The translations under genes and the position numbers were made by a program. This document shows positions 20,901 to 32,504 of a stretch of DNA of 64,000 nucleotides, piece after piece. Positions within the stretch are counted from its first letter, which is position 1, and each line of letters starts with the position of its first letter. The stretch lies in contig CM072343.1 in assembly GCA_036874045.1 (NCBI GenBank), positions 13,846,001 to 13,910,000 of the forward strand. The letters are read 5' to 3'. This DNA is from Cymodocea nodosa (Eukaryota; Streptophyta; Magnoliopsida; Alismatales; Cymodoceaceae). The notes below the pieces were generated by a model that did no database searches, was not told the DNA's origin, and saw nothing but the letters and a program-made list of their open reading frames with translations.

Positions 20901-22019
20901 CTTTTTAGGAATTTGTGGCAGAAATAGGGAACTACTTTGCTCAGCTAAATAGACCTTTCTAAGAACTTTTCACTCTCTTTTCTTAGTACACCAATCCTTT
21001 AGAAATTTAGCACAAGGTGGCATTTTCTACAATAGATCTAACAAAGGAATGTTAACTTATACTTTTTCAAAAATTTCTCTGATTTTTTCTTATTTTTCAG
21101 GTATTGTTTGTTGTAATCTTTTAGGATAGGGTGCTAAAGATTGTGATTTAAAAGATTCTTTTTCTTTCAGTTGATTTGTTTGATCATTTTTAGCTTCATT
21201 AGCAGATTCAGATTGTTCTTCAATGATTTGTAGATTTTCAACTATTACATTTTCATTATCATTTTGATTTTTACTCTTATCCACCTTCATATTATTTTCA
21301 TTTTGAGCTCTTGATGGTATATCAGTTTCAGATCTTAATGTTATACAAACATCTTCCAGATTTTCGTTACTCTCATGATGTTTTTGTATATCATTTTCGT
21401 GATTATGATCTTCAATTGTTTTTAGTTTTAAAGTGCATTCTTTAAATTCTCTTGCATTAATATTTTCTGTTTGCTGTATATTTTGCAAATTATGCAGATA
21501 TATAACATTATAATTTTCGTTGTCCTATTGCATAACTTGTATTTTCATTGTATATTCGTCTAATGCTTTTAATTTTCTTTCCAGATCATCTAATCTCATT
21601 GCATTCAATTTTTGATCAATTTTCATTATGGTTTTTTCAATTTCATAAATTATATCCATTTTAGGTTATGAATATGCTTCCTTATAGTTTAATTGGTTGA
21701 CTTCTTGTTGTTGACACATGAAGTATTCTATTTTGTCTAGGTTTTGCTCTATACTATGCTCCAGTCTATCATACCTATCCTAAACTTCCGTGTCTCTCAA
21801 CATATCACACATTCTATACTGACCATCAGTTGGGTAAACTATAGGATTCTCATACTCGGCTTTATTATATTGAGGATAATTCATTTGTTGTTCATGGGAT
21901 CTAACCATCTACAAATGTCTCAGTTTCAAACAGTCAGAAATGTCAAGACCTTCAGAATTATAGAATTCACATATACTAACTACAGGTTTCAAAAATCTTT
22001 GAGCATAAGCATATGCCAT
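20901..22019 (-). pseudogene. GyA 5' gag remnant with zinc-knuckle-like motif and acidic linker
   Basis: The first ATG after the primer site (22019) starts MAYAYAQRFLKP and soon gives CEFYNSEGLDISDC, a CCHC knuckle with exact spacing but Tyr for the second Cys and, in this copy, Leu for the His. Then come charged coiled-coil text and an open frame 21488-21090 (HESNENLEDVCITLRSETD), equivalent to the ITLRSGK gag-protease junction of Athila. Several stops occur between 22019 and 21490. The capsid domain expected before the knuckle is absent here; it is found at 11361-12702. GyC has the same shortened 5' end, so this layout is shared. Confidence 0.75.
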
Positions 22020-22094
22020 ATTCTCAATTACAGAAGAAAACACACAACTCTAGCTATTAAAATGAAATAGCTTTAATAGTTGCTTATATTAATT

Positions 22095-22111
22095 CCCCAA
22101 CAACGGTGCCA
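22095..22111 (-). other. GyA primer-binding site (tRNA-Asp)
   Basis: On the element strand TGGCACCGTTGTTGGGG differs by two C-to-T or G-to-A type changes from TGGCGCCGTTGCCGGGG, the complement of the 3' end of plant tRNA-Asp. It lies 7 nt inside the LTR end. Both visible losses are at CpG or C sites, as expected after cytosine methylation. Confidence 0.85.
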
Positions 22112-22118
22112 TAAAACT

Positions 22119-24085
22119 TGTTCACTTGGCTAGCATGACACTAGAAAACTTGGTTGGATCTCCAGCAACGCCCTAGAAAAACTTGGATTTGTTAACTTTT
22201 GTTTTTACTTAGTTAATTTATCTTTATGCCTATTCCTTTTTTTAGAAGAAAACAAACAACCTTTCACACAAATTAGATATTAATTCCAATTTGTGTTTTA
22301 ACTGCAAGTGCACAGTGTCTATTGTATTAGTGTGCAAGTACAGGTCGATCCCATAGGGAATTGCTTAAGAATTGAGAACTGTTCCATTTTTAACAATCAA
22401 ATTTATATATTCAATAAGCTCTCCGTTAAATTACAGTTAACTCAATGGACTAACCTCGTGAACTTAAGTTAACTCCACGAGCCTGCATTTCCTATTTAAT
22501 ACTGCTATTTACAAAGGAATTCGGCCAACCATTGGGTGGTTCCACAGATTGTAAATAACATCAATTAAGCTCTTTAATATTAGTAAATATTGGATTTATC
22601 ATTAGGCAATACTAACATTCAGATAATTCAAACAGTTACCATTAGGCAATACTAACATTCAGATAATCACGATACAAAACAAACAACACAACACTCAAAT
22701 ACAAAATACAAACATAGATAAATTGTTTTTGATATTTTTGTTTTAATATGAACATGGAAATGGGCGAAAGGTGAAATGTAATGTAATCTCAGTCTATAGT
22801 AAATACTTTCGTCACTACATGCGATGCGATTACACCACTGAAAATTAAACCACTTACAATTCTTTCTCCTCTCCCTATAGAATCACAAGTCCAGAATTGC
22901 AAGATGATCTCCTTTTTAGCATGCGGGCATCAACCCGAAACCAAGGCTAGAAGCTTTACGATCTCCTGAGATATGAGCCGGCGCTTGGTGAAAATGACTT
23001 CCCTTCCCGCGACGTGATCACTCCTCACAATGGTTGTCAGGCACTGTGTTTGGCTCAGAATCGACCCGACATCAGGAAAGTATCCTCACAGACCTCCGAT
23101 AGTTGGTGATTATGGTGGTGGTGATGTGGTGGTGATAATGGTTGGTGTGGTACTTTAGAGAATTGCCGACACTATTTACAGAAAGCTCGATGCTCCTCCT
23201 CTATACACATTGGCCATACCCATCGATCACACACTCTTCTTTTTCTTTTTTTTCTTTTATATTTCTTCAATAGTAACTACTTCTGCTTGAATGGTCGGTT
23301 GGATTTATTTCATTCATATCAACGATGATGATTTCTTCTCCCTATGCGATACATGTGATTGTGGTTTTTCCTTCCAACTATCCTGTTTTTGCAACCACTA
23401 CAGTGACATATAAGAAAATAAATAGTCCGTGGAGTTACAGATAACTCAATGGACTTACCTCGTTGATTTAACTATAAAACACATGCATAAATTTAACTAT
23501 CCGATGCTCAGGCGCATTTCAGATACTTACAAACTTAACTATCCGATGCTCAGATGCATTTCGGATAGTTACAAACTTATCGATATATAACTTAAGTAAA
23601 TCTACCAGATCTCGACACATGTCATCAGTAGTTTAATAATAAAAGAAACATTTCGGAGAGTTACAAGTCTAACTATCTGATGCTCAGCTGCAATTTCGGA
23701 TAGTTATAGATAACTCACCGAAAGTTCACTTAAGTCATGCATTATGGTTTCGACACGTGTACTTCAGGAAATAATAAAATATTCTTTTAAAGCATAACTG
23801 TTCGGCAATTTAAACATAACTATCCGATACATGTTCGGTATGTTAAACATAACTATCCGAAATATCAGAAAATTTGGATACTTAAGGATTTCATAGCCTA
23901 CAATTTACTGATATTTCAGAAATATACTAAATTAACATTAATTCACCGAAATTAAGCAGATTCTTTAATTAAAGCATATAACAGTGCAATTATAACATAA
24001 TGGCTTAATTCTCATATGTAAGTTAAATATTATGCAATTAACCATCATTTAACCGTTAATATTATGCACTTTTTCATTCTAAACA
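22119..24085 (-). repeat. GyA 5' LTR
   Basis: A 1967-bp LTR with plus-strand ends TGTTCACTTGG and ATTCTAAACA. It aligns by eye with the 3' LTR 3910-4897/7110-8216, with many transitions and two visible deletions (part of the dyad cluster near 22440 and about 90 bp near 22640), so the insertion is old. It contains the conserved LTR block at about 22300-22363. Confidence 0.9.
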
Positions 24086-24163
24086 AGTTATCTTTAAAAT
24101 GTTAGTGATTTTCAGACTAACTCATTCTAGGATGTTGCCAAAGTCAGATATAGGAATAGTGTG
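24086..24163. other. flank between GyA and a solo LTR
   Basis: These 78 bp start with the AGTTA target duplication of GyA and end with the GTGTG duplication of the next solo LTR. The sequence is the older host or Tat-like DNA seen also at 3613-3904 and 26022-26485. Confidence 0.6.
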
Positions 24164-26016
24164 TGTTCGTGTTTTCCCAGCACTACACTAGAAAAACTTG
24201 GATTTGTTACTTCTATTTTTACTTAGTTAATTTATCTTTATGCCTATTCTTTCTTTTAGAAGTAAACAAACAACCTTTAATACAATTTAGATATTAATTC
24301 CAATTTGTACTTTAACTACAAGTGCATAGTGTCTATTGTATTAGTGTGTAAGTACAGGTCGATCCCACAGGGAATTGCTGACGAATTTAAGAAATGTTTG
24401 ATTGTGAACAATTCAAATTTATATTCAATAAGCACTCCGTTGAGTTACAGTTAACTCAACAGACTAAGTTCATTGAGTTATGGATAACTCAACGGACTAT
24501 CCTCGTGGACTTAAGTTAACTCCATGAGCTTGTCTCTTCTTTATAATACTGCTATTTACAGAGGAATTCAGCCAACCATTGGGCGATTCCACAGATTGTA
24601 AATAACATCAATTAAGCTTTTTAATGCTAGTTAACATTGAATTTATCATTATGCAATACTAACATTTAGATGATTCAAATAGTAACCATTAAAATCTTTA
24701 AGTTGTTTTGTACAAACCAATTTAAGTAAACTGTAAAATTAAAACTAACATAAAACAATCATAAAATTGATACAGATAACATTAATCACGATACAACACA
24801 AACAATACAACACTCAAATACAACATACAAACAAAGATAAATTGTTTTTGGTATTTTTGTTTTTATGTGATGGGCGAAAGTTGAAATGTAAAGTAATTTC
24901 ACTTGACAGTAAATACTTCCGACACTACTTGCAACGCGATTACACCATTGAAAATTGAACCACTTACAATTCTGTCTCCTCTCCCTATAGAATCGTGAGT
25001 CCAGAATTGCAAGATGATCTCCTCTTAAGCATACAGGCATCAACCCGAAGCCAAGGCTAAAAGCTTTACGATCTCCTAAAATATGAGTCGACGCTTGGTG
25101 AAAATGTTTTCCCTTCCCGCGACGCGATCACTCCTCACAGTGGTTGTCAGACACTGTGTTTGGCTCGGAATCGACCTGACATCAGGCAAGTATCCTTATA
25201 GACCTCCGATGATTGGTGATTATGGTGGTGATACGATGGTTGGTGTGATACTTCAAAGAATCGCCGATACTGTCTGCAGAAAGGTCGGTGCTCCTCCTCT
25301 GTATACATTGGCCATCCATCGATCACCTTTTTTCTTTTTTTCTTCTTTTCTTTTATATTTCTTCAGTGGTAACTACTTCTACTTGAATGATCGGTTGGAT
25401 TTCCTTCCTTCAGATCAACGACGATGATTTCTTTCTCCCTACGCGATTGAATTCCTGCATGATACGTGCGAACGTGGTTTTTCCTTCCAACTGTCTGTTC
25501 CTACAACCGCTACAGTGGCATATTAGAAAATATATAGTCTGTGGAGTTATAGATAACTCAACGGACTTCCTTCATTGATTTAACTATAAAACACGTGCAA
25601 AAATAACAACTTAAGTTTATAACGCTAACCTAACGCGTTGCCTTAATGTATTTTCATGTAACTCAACGCGTGCAGTTATACTAACTTAACGAGTTATAAT
25701 GTAAGTAAATCTACCAGCTCTCAACACGTGTCAGCAGTAGTTTAAACATAAAATAACATTTCGGAGAGTTACAGGTATAACTATCCGATGCTTAGATGTA
25801 TTTTCGGATACTTAAGAATTTCACAGCCTGGAATTTACCGATAGTTCATAAATGTACTAAATTAACATTAATTCCCCAAAATTAAGCAGATTCTTCAATT
25901 AAAGCATATAATAGTGCAATTATAACATAATGGCTTAATTCTCATATGATAAGCTAAATATTATGCAATTAACCATCATTTAACCGTTAATAATATGCAC
26001 TTTTTCATTCTAAACA
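24164..26016 (-). mobile_element. solo LTR of the GyA family
   Basis: This 1853-bp LTR has plus-strand ends TGTTCGTGTTTTCCC and TTCATTCTAAACA, with perfect GTGTG duplications (24159-24163 and 26017-26021). There is no internal region. The dyad cluster at about 24436-24530 is one of the best kept: three successive GTTGAGTTA/TAACTCAAC or GTGGACTTA/TAACTCCA pairs. The plus-strand open frame 25083-25427 is antisense to the LTR and is treated as incidental. Confidence 0.92.
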
Positions 26017-26021
26017 GTGTG

Positions 26022-26485
26022 CAAAACAATTCTAAAAAATTTCCAGAAACACGCCATTGGTGTAATAATCATAACTCAATCAAATCTCAAGGAAACACCA
26101 TGAAATCAACACACCTTGAAAGTTAGTTCTTGTTCTAACAAGGAAAATTTACAGAAAACCATTTTGAAGCAAACAAAAGTGAAGTAACATGAAGGCGTCG
26201 AGCACAATTTCTAATGCTGGACTAGAAAAATTGAATAGATGCTTCCTTCGAAATATAAATCTAAAAATTGAAGAAATACATTCTTAAAAATTCCAAAAAC
26301 ACTACAGACGTATTGTACACTTGAAGTACTTCAAGAAAAGCTATAACACGACATATAACTTAGAGAAATCGAATCATACAACATATAACAAATTAGAGCT
26401 CATATTGTAATTTACAACAAGATATACACACATTCACAAGGGTTAGGAGTTAGTTTTATGCACAACATTCACACATTCACATGAA
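26022..26485. other. non-coding flank between two solo LTRs
   Basis: No open frame and no motif I recognise. It is continuous in origin with 24091-24158 once the solo LTR is removed, and is probably part of an old Tat-like LTR. Confidence 0.4.
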
Positions 26486-26490
26486 GCAAC

Positions 26491-27513
26491 TGTAAGAGTT
26501 AAAACCGATCGTTTAATCAATGCACTATGGCACAATTCTGAAACACTCACATCTCAACTCACCGAAATTGGGAAGTGAAGAGAAAGAGGAAGAAAAAACA
26601 CTGATGACATAAGATTTACGTGGTTCGGCAATAGCCTACGTCTACAAAGAGTTGGGGATTCTTCTTTGAGCTTTGGCATAATCAACCGCAATGTTTTACG
26701 ACATCATAAAGGTTTATATACTACCCAACTTAGGGTTAATAAACCTTTAATTACACTTGAGCCATTATGGTAGAGAGAAAATGCTTTGGAGAAGGAACTC
26801 TCAATTTCAAAGCTTTATCTTCCTATCTTTCTAAAATCTGTAATACTTTGGATAGTTACAGAGCTTAACTATCCAAAAAAAATTCTTCTTTCTTCATTTG
26901 TCGTAACGGGCGGTACTGTAACATGCTAACTGTCTGGAGAGATTCGGTCTTTCAGATAGTTCAAACTTAACTGTCTTAAAACCCACTTACGTCTCTCTCA
27001 GTCCATTCGGAAGGTTCTACCATTAACTTTCCAAAAACTGCTTGTCTTTCGAATAGTTACTATCTTAACTATCCGAAAACTCACTTAAGTGTCTCTTCGG
27101 TCACTTCGGAAGATTATAGTTGTAACCTTCTAAAAAACTCACGACTTTTGGATAGTTACTGCCTAACTATCCGAAGATCTACTTAAGTCCCTGTCTTTCA
27201 GATACTTAGCTTCTTAACTATTCGAACATTCACTTAAGTGTTTGACTTTCGGATACTTAGCTTCATAACTATTTGAACATCCACTTAAGTGTCCTCTAAG
27301 TCGTTCCAGATGGTTACAACCAGTAACCCTCTGAAATCTCCTAGCTTTCGAATAGTTAGCTCAAAGCCTTCTAACTAAAATGTTATTTTAGATACTTCGA
27401 TCTAGTAACCTTCAGAAATCATAAATCTACTAGAGACTTACTGCTAACAAGCTTTTGACAAAACTTGGACTTCTTGTGGCATACTCCACACACCTGTACT
27501 ACTCTCCCTAACA
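26491..27513 (-). mobile_element. solo LTR, family with GGATAGTTA repeats (copy 2)
   Basis: A 1023-bp homologue of 1851-2842 in the opposite orientation; plus-strand ends are TGTAAGAGTT and CTCCCTAACA. Flanks are GCAAC (26486-26490) and ACAAC (27514-27518), one mismatch. It carries the same chain of GGATAGTTA/TAACTATCC dyads with cacttaagt spacers, from about 26840 to 27400. Confidence 0.82.
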
Positions 27514-27840
27514 ACAACCATATTCCACGAGATCTAATCTAAAACAACTATTTAAATTAAAGAAATAGACATTTAATAAAGATCCTAAATGTACATACAT
27601 TCATAAATCCAAAATCCCTAAATACTCATACACATATGATATGAAAATGAGAATACAAGTATGAGGATCTCTCCTCTCCAATATACCTTTAAGTTTTCCA
27701 CCTTCCTTCAAGTAAGAGCTCCCTTTCGACCTTGAATCATGTTAATCCACTACACCACAGGGCTGTCATCACCTATAACATGTTCAAAAGAGGTCTTCTA
27801 GGGTTTCCTTGAAGTGGTGGTTGCTTGTTCGGAGTTTACA
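27514..27840. other. unassigned AT-rich flank
   Basis: About 330 bp between a solo LTR and the Tat-like LTR start. No coding sequence or repeat identity is evident. Confidence 0.4.
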
Positions 27841-28102
27841 TGTTATGAAATTAACACACAACTGAGTTTTAATATTTATAACCGCAAGCGCATGGAGTCA
27901 ATTATAGAAAGCATGTAAGAATGGGTTGAATCCACAAGGACCAGCAATTAAACATAAAATTCACGAGAGTTTATAGATATGCCTTGTGTAAATGCATTCT
28001 CATCACATGTTTGCCTTAACAATCATGTGTATGTTAGAAATGACTTCATATAGAGTTGAATTAGTAATGAGAAACCTCATTCATGTCCCCCTCTATCCAT
28101 CA

Positions 28103-29715
28103 TGTAGGATCGTATGGCTACACAAGAGGGGGGTGAATTGTGTATTTTTAATATTTTCTGAAATATAATTGAAACTTTAAAACTCAAAAACAAGTCGAGA
28201 CATTGTTTTCATAAAATCATTTTTATTCAAGGTTTCAATTACAATATACAATTCAATTCTCCTCAGAAATTGTAGATGCAATTATATTTCGATACCATGT
28301 ATCATCTAAACAATTTCATAACTACAAATAGAGAAAACTAATTTGCGAAATTTAAAACTTTTCTCCCTATTTGAGATCTTTCTTCTTCTTCTTTTTCTTC
28401 TTCAGCAATTCTTCAGTGACGAATATCTTGTCTTTTCATGCTTCACCGAATTTGATTTCTTCTGATACTTCAAATCTTCAGTGATGAAAATCTTACCTTT
28501 TTATGCTTCACTGAACTTTCTTCCACTTGAGAGATTTTCCCCGAGAAGGTGTTTTTCATCCTTGAAAAAGATTTTTCTTTTGGTGTGTAGGGATGGTTTG
28601 ATCCTTGAAAAGATTTTTCGTTTTGTGTGCAAGGATAAATTGATCAACAAGAATTCTATGCCTTTTATACTGTATCTTCATTTCATGCATATCCTTCACG
28701 TTTAACCACCACCAGTTTTCCACTTCTCCACGTCTTTTCTTTTTCCTTCATCGAAACACACACGTTCTAACCCACGTTTATATTTCGAATTTTCTTTAAT
28801 CATCAGTCCTGGATCTCTGAAAAATTTCCTGCAAAATAAACTTTCTCATCCAAAAGTTTTTCATTAGTGTAATAAGAAGTCGTTACTTTAATGTTAACTA
28901 AACGAGTAACACAAGTATATATATAACTTAACGTTTCTAACTTAACGAGTTCCTCATGTGCCATTTCACGTGACAAGTACTGTAGCTAAGTCAACGAACC
29001 ATCTCCGTGGTGTTATGATATCTCAACGAACCATCTCCATTGTGTTATGATAACTCAACGAACCATCTCCGTTGTGTTATGATAACTCAACGAACCAGAA
29101 ATAAACAAATGTTTTTATAATAAGAATTTTGCCACGTGCAAAAATAACAACTTAAGTTTATAACGCTAACCTAACGCGTTGCCTTAGTGTTCAATATAGC
29201 AACTCAACGCGTTTAGTTATGTTAACTTAATGAGTTAAACATGTGCACCTCACGTGATACAATATAACATTCGAAACTTATAATTTAACCACGTGTATAA
29301 CACTAACTTAACGAGTTCGTCTCTTCTTTTACTCACTAACTTAACAAGTTATCACGTGACCTATTTTAACCTTTAAGCCTCTAACCTAACGAGTTCTCAC
29401 GTGACCTCTATACAAACAAAACTCTAACTTAACGAGTTGTCTAAACGTGCACTGTTCATGATACAGAAGATATAACATTAAAACATATCATGCTTTTCAA
29501 TAAAAACACACGTTAACTTAACGTTTAGCTAAATGAGAAATTAATGCAACGAAACGACTTGTTATTAACTTCAGATCCAATACAAACAAGTATTTATATG
29601 AGTAAGCTTTTTCTGTATTAATTGATGATTTTAATTTCTTTTCACAAGCAATAGTAATTGAGCAAATATGATTATTTTCATTCAGCACACATCATCAAAA
29701 CAAAAATACTCAACA
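28103..29715 (-). repeat. CoA 3' LTR
   Basis: Plus-strand ends are TGTAGGATC and TACTCAACA. It holds several CACGTG (G-box) sites, many TAACTTAACGAGTT-type dyads, and a tandem array of a 32-bp unit starting at 28991, 29023, 29055 and 29087, each unit containing TCAACGAACC and TTGTGTTATGAT. On the element strand a TATA box (TATAAAAGG) lies near 28661-28670. Confidence 0.92.
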
Positions 29716-29731
29716 ATCTCCCCCTTTTTGA
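29716..29731 (-). other. CoA polypurine tract
   Basis: On the element strand TCAAAAAGGGGGAGAT abuts the LTR start TGTTGAG. This is the usual copia polypurine tract for plus-strand priming. Confidence 0.88.
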
Positions 29732-30215
29732 TGATGACAAAACCATATTAAATCAATTATGAAACATGTATAACTCAACAAGGCACCTTCGTTGGGTTAA
29801 CTTTTAATTCAACAAACTTGTTTGTTGACTTAAGTTCACTTAAGCTTATTTCTATTGTTTGTGTAAATTTTACCTCTTAGAACTAAAACTCTCAAATGTC
29901 AATAATTATATAAGTATCAGTTTTCTAATTATCATCTGTTAGATTACTATAACCATTTAAATATCATCTCCTTTTATAATATATATATGCAATTAAGATC
30001 ATAATCATCTTTTTATAATATTTCTCCCCCTTTTTGTCATTAATCAAAAAGATAATTACAAAGAATATATATACATATATAAGAGATATAATTACAACAA
30101 CTCTTTCTGTAAACAAGAATAATAATTAAAGACATTTATAGAAAAATGTATTGTTCAATGAATCAAATAAGTAATACAAACATTACATTTTGTATTCAGA
30201 AACAAACAAAAACAG
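29732..30215 (-). other. CoA spacer with a second polypurine-like tract
   Basis: Non-coding. A second copy of the tract (AAAAAGGGGGAGAAA on the minus strand, 30021-30036) lies about 300 bp upstream of the terminal one. A GTTGGGTTA/TTAATTCAAC pair is near 29790-29815. Confidence 0.55.
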
Positions 30216-32504
30216 TTAGCGACCCCTCCTAAGTATATCACTTATAGCATTACATATTTTATCTCCTAGATGTCTAATGTCATTTCTGATGTCGTTAAGC
30301 ACTACATCTAAGTCAGGAGGTAGCTGGGTTTGCTGTTCTGCTTGAACTGAATGACTTTGTTGTTGTTGTTGTATATGGTCTGTATTAGGTTGTTGTTGTT
30401 GTCGTTGAGGTTTATGCATGGCCTGAAATTTTTGCAAATCTTTGATACTAAATGCTCTCATGCCTTTAGTTTTAGAGGGCCAGTCGGATAAATTCAATTG
30501 GCTTGCAATGAGTCTACATACAGCATCACCATAAAATAACTTTGAACTCATATGCTGTAGTTGAGAACTGAAAACATCAAACCAATTGATTTGAATTCTA
30601 TTCAGCAAGCTATAAGTTGCATATAAACAACTTCTGCTGACTTCCATATTGAGTCCAACTCTCTGAAATAAATTTGCATGCAATATATTTGCAATAAACC
30701 TTGCCTCTGCATTCAGATTTTCCATTAATCTCATTTCAGAATATACATCTGGAATTTTTGATAAAGACTGAATGTTCCATTTCAGTTGTCTTATCATGTC
30801 AAATCTGTTGGTAACAACAACACCTTCATTCTTTAATCCTAAAACTTCAAAAATTAACTAAGGAGACAATATAAACTCCTGTTCATTTATTTGAGTTTTA
30901 AGAAAAATTCCATTCTTGACCAGATTACTATAAAAAGCTACAATAAGCTCTGTGTATTGCTTCCATTTCGGTCCTACTGGCAAGAATTTAATGAGGCCTT
31001 GAAACTCAAATAGATCTCGTATGTCCATCAAATTTCTAAATTTTATTGGACGAGCATGTAGAATCTGACATGTAATCAGATTATTGTATTTCTGCAATGC
31101 TTCTTCAGATCTAAAATGAATTGCATTACTTTGAATTTTTAATATTGTACACAAAGAAGGTGATACCTGAAGCCGTGATTCAGAGTTTAATTCATCTTCA
31201 GGAACCTCTTCTTCAAAATGAATGCCATGTTGTTCCTCTTCCAAAATATTATCTTGAAGCTGCTTAGGTAAGCTTGATTCTTCAGCTTCAACAGTGTTAG
31301 GAACATTGTCAATATGCACAACATTCATCTGTTCAGTCTCTATAGAATGTTCAGAGTACAATTTTTCCACAAATTCTACAACCGATATATCTGCCAGGAA
31401 TTGTTCATTTTGTTCAACAGATAATTCCATTGATTCATGTTGTGAATTCTCAAACTCTGCTTCTATAGATTCCGTAGAAGGTTGGTTAACTTTTAGCTCT
31501 TCTAGAGTCTTAACAATTTCAATATCTGCTACTCCAGACAATTCAGCCTTTGAACTAGTTACTACCTCAACATTGTCAATTATATCTGCAATAACTTGTT
31601 CAATGTCAGGTGCCTGATGCTCTGATTTGTCAATTTCTACATCATCAGGACTTGTACTAATAGAAAAACTTGAGCTTATATTTGACTTGGATTTCTTCTC
31701 AAGCTTTCTAGCAAGGGAAAATAAAGTCTCATTATCTTCATCAGTTTCAGTGTGTTCGGAACTGATGAGTTTATCAGATGCACAAAAAGGTACAATGTCT
31801 AGACATACATTGTCCTTTGAAAATAAATTTTCATCTGATTTTCCTTTTTCAATAGACTTTGTTTCCTTAGACATAATTTTTCTGACTTTCCTTCTTCTGT
31901 AACATTTTTGTTTCTCCTTTTCAAGTATTACTGTTTTCTTTTCAAATTGCTCCATAAAAGTTTTCTGCTTTAATTCTTCTAAGGCACTTTCTATTGCAAC
32001 GGCATTTCGAAGACTATCAACTTTTCTTTTGTCTACAGCAATATCTGATTCTACTTGTTTTGAATATAAAGGAGTAGGGATAGCTGATTCATTCTCTTCC
32101 TCAAATGCATGTAGTCTTGTACCATTTATAGGAGTTTAAGGAGTTCTATTTGATGAACCTACACCTTTTTCCAAATATTTTGCATACTGTTCCAAAAATA
32201 CAATCTCAGCACATTTCATTCTGTATTCTCTATCATATTTACTTCGAATACCCATGTATGTAATACTTGCATCAGTATGTTGAAGTTCTTGTCTAACTTC
32301 ATCTAATATATCCTGAGAAAAGAAGTAATCTCTATCAAGTTCTTCTAACCTTTTGTCCACTCGAAATATTTTCTTGAACCAAGTACGTGGAACTTCATAA
32401 TTCTCTATTTCTTTTCCTTTTGCATCTCTTCTACTTTTGCCTTTTCTTCTGCCACGACCTTTGTAGAACTTGGAGACCATCGTCGCAGGTTGTAACAACA
32501 ACAA
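30216..32504 (-). pseudogene. CoA ORF3, homologous to the gypsy ORF3
   Basis: A single frame of about 762 codons interrupted by only two in-frame stops (32136-32138 and 30858-30860). The N-terminus is basic (YKGRGRRKGKSRRD), suggesting nucleic-acid binding or a nuclear signal. A long acidic, low-complexity middle follows. The C-terminal third has MDIRDLFEFQGLIKFLPVG, VAFYSNL, LGLKNEG, NRIQINWFDVFSSQL, SSKLFYGDAV, a Gln-rich stretch and a terminal NAISDILRRGR. The words FEFQGL, FYxNL, GLKNEG, NRIQINW and KLFYGD occur in the same order in the Athila-type GyA ORF3. In SIRE elements the ORF after pol has been called envelope-like; I see no signal peptide or clear membrane segment here. I therefore call it the plant transposon protein family, function unknown. 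Confidence 0.8.

Larger units (their letters stand above)
3910..24085 (-). mobile_element. GyA: Athila-type Ty3/gypsy retrotransposon with ORF3 and F-box frame
   Basis: This is a complete but old element on the minus strand, bounded by LTRs that start TGTTTAGAATG and end AAGTGAACA (read on its strand), with AGTTA duplications at 3905-3909 and 24086-24090. The primer site matches tRNA-Asp. In transcriptional order it holds a zinc-knuckle/gag C-terminal part, protease, RT, RNase H, integrase, ORF3, a separate capsid-like gag part, an F-box frame, a non-coding block, and the polypurine tract. Athila lineage is inferred from the DLG-type protease, the FMDD RT motif, absence of a chromodomain, tRNA-Asp priming and the gag wording (FGNSYNPNWRNHSNLSW). 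Two solo LTRs (4898-7104 and 14825-16627) inserted later; without them the element is about 16 kb. Confidence 0.88.

Noticed and set aside
28481-28705. 74-codon frame found in both CoA LTRs (28481 and 40022)
   Set aside because: Antisense to the LTR around its TATA region; duplicated simply because LTRs are duplicated.
28991-29100. CRISPR-like array (32-bp regular spacing)
   Set aside because: Units are directly adjacent tandem repeats without unique spacers, in a plant LTR.
30216-32504. Envelope-like glycoprotein identity for CoA ORF3
   Set aside because: No signal peptide, no clear transmembrane segment and no furin-like site seen; homology words match the gypsy ORF3 instead.
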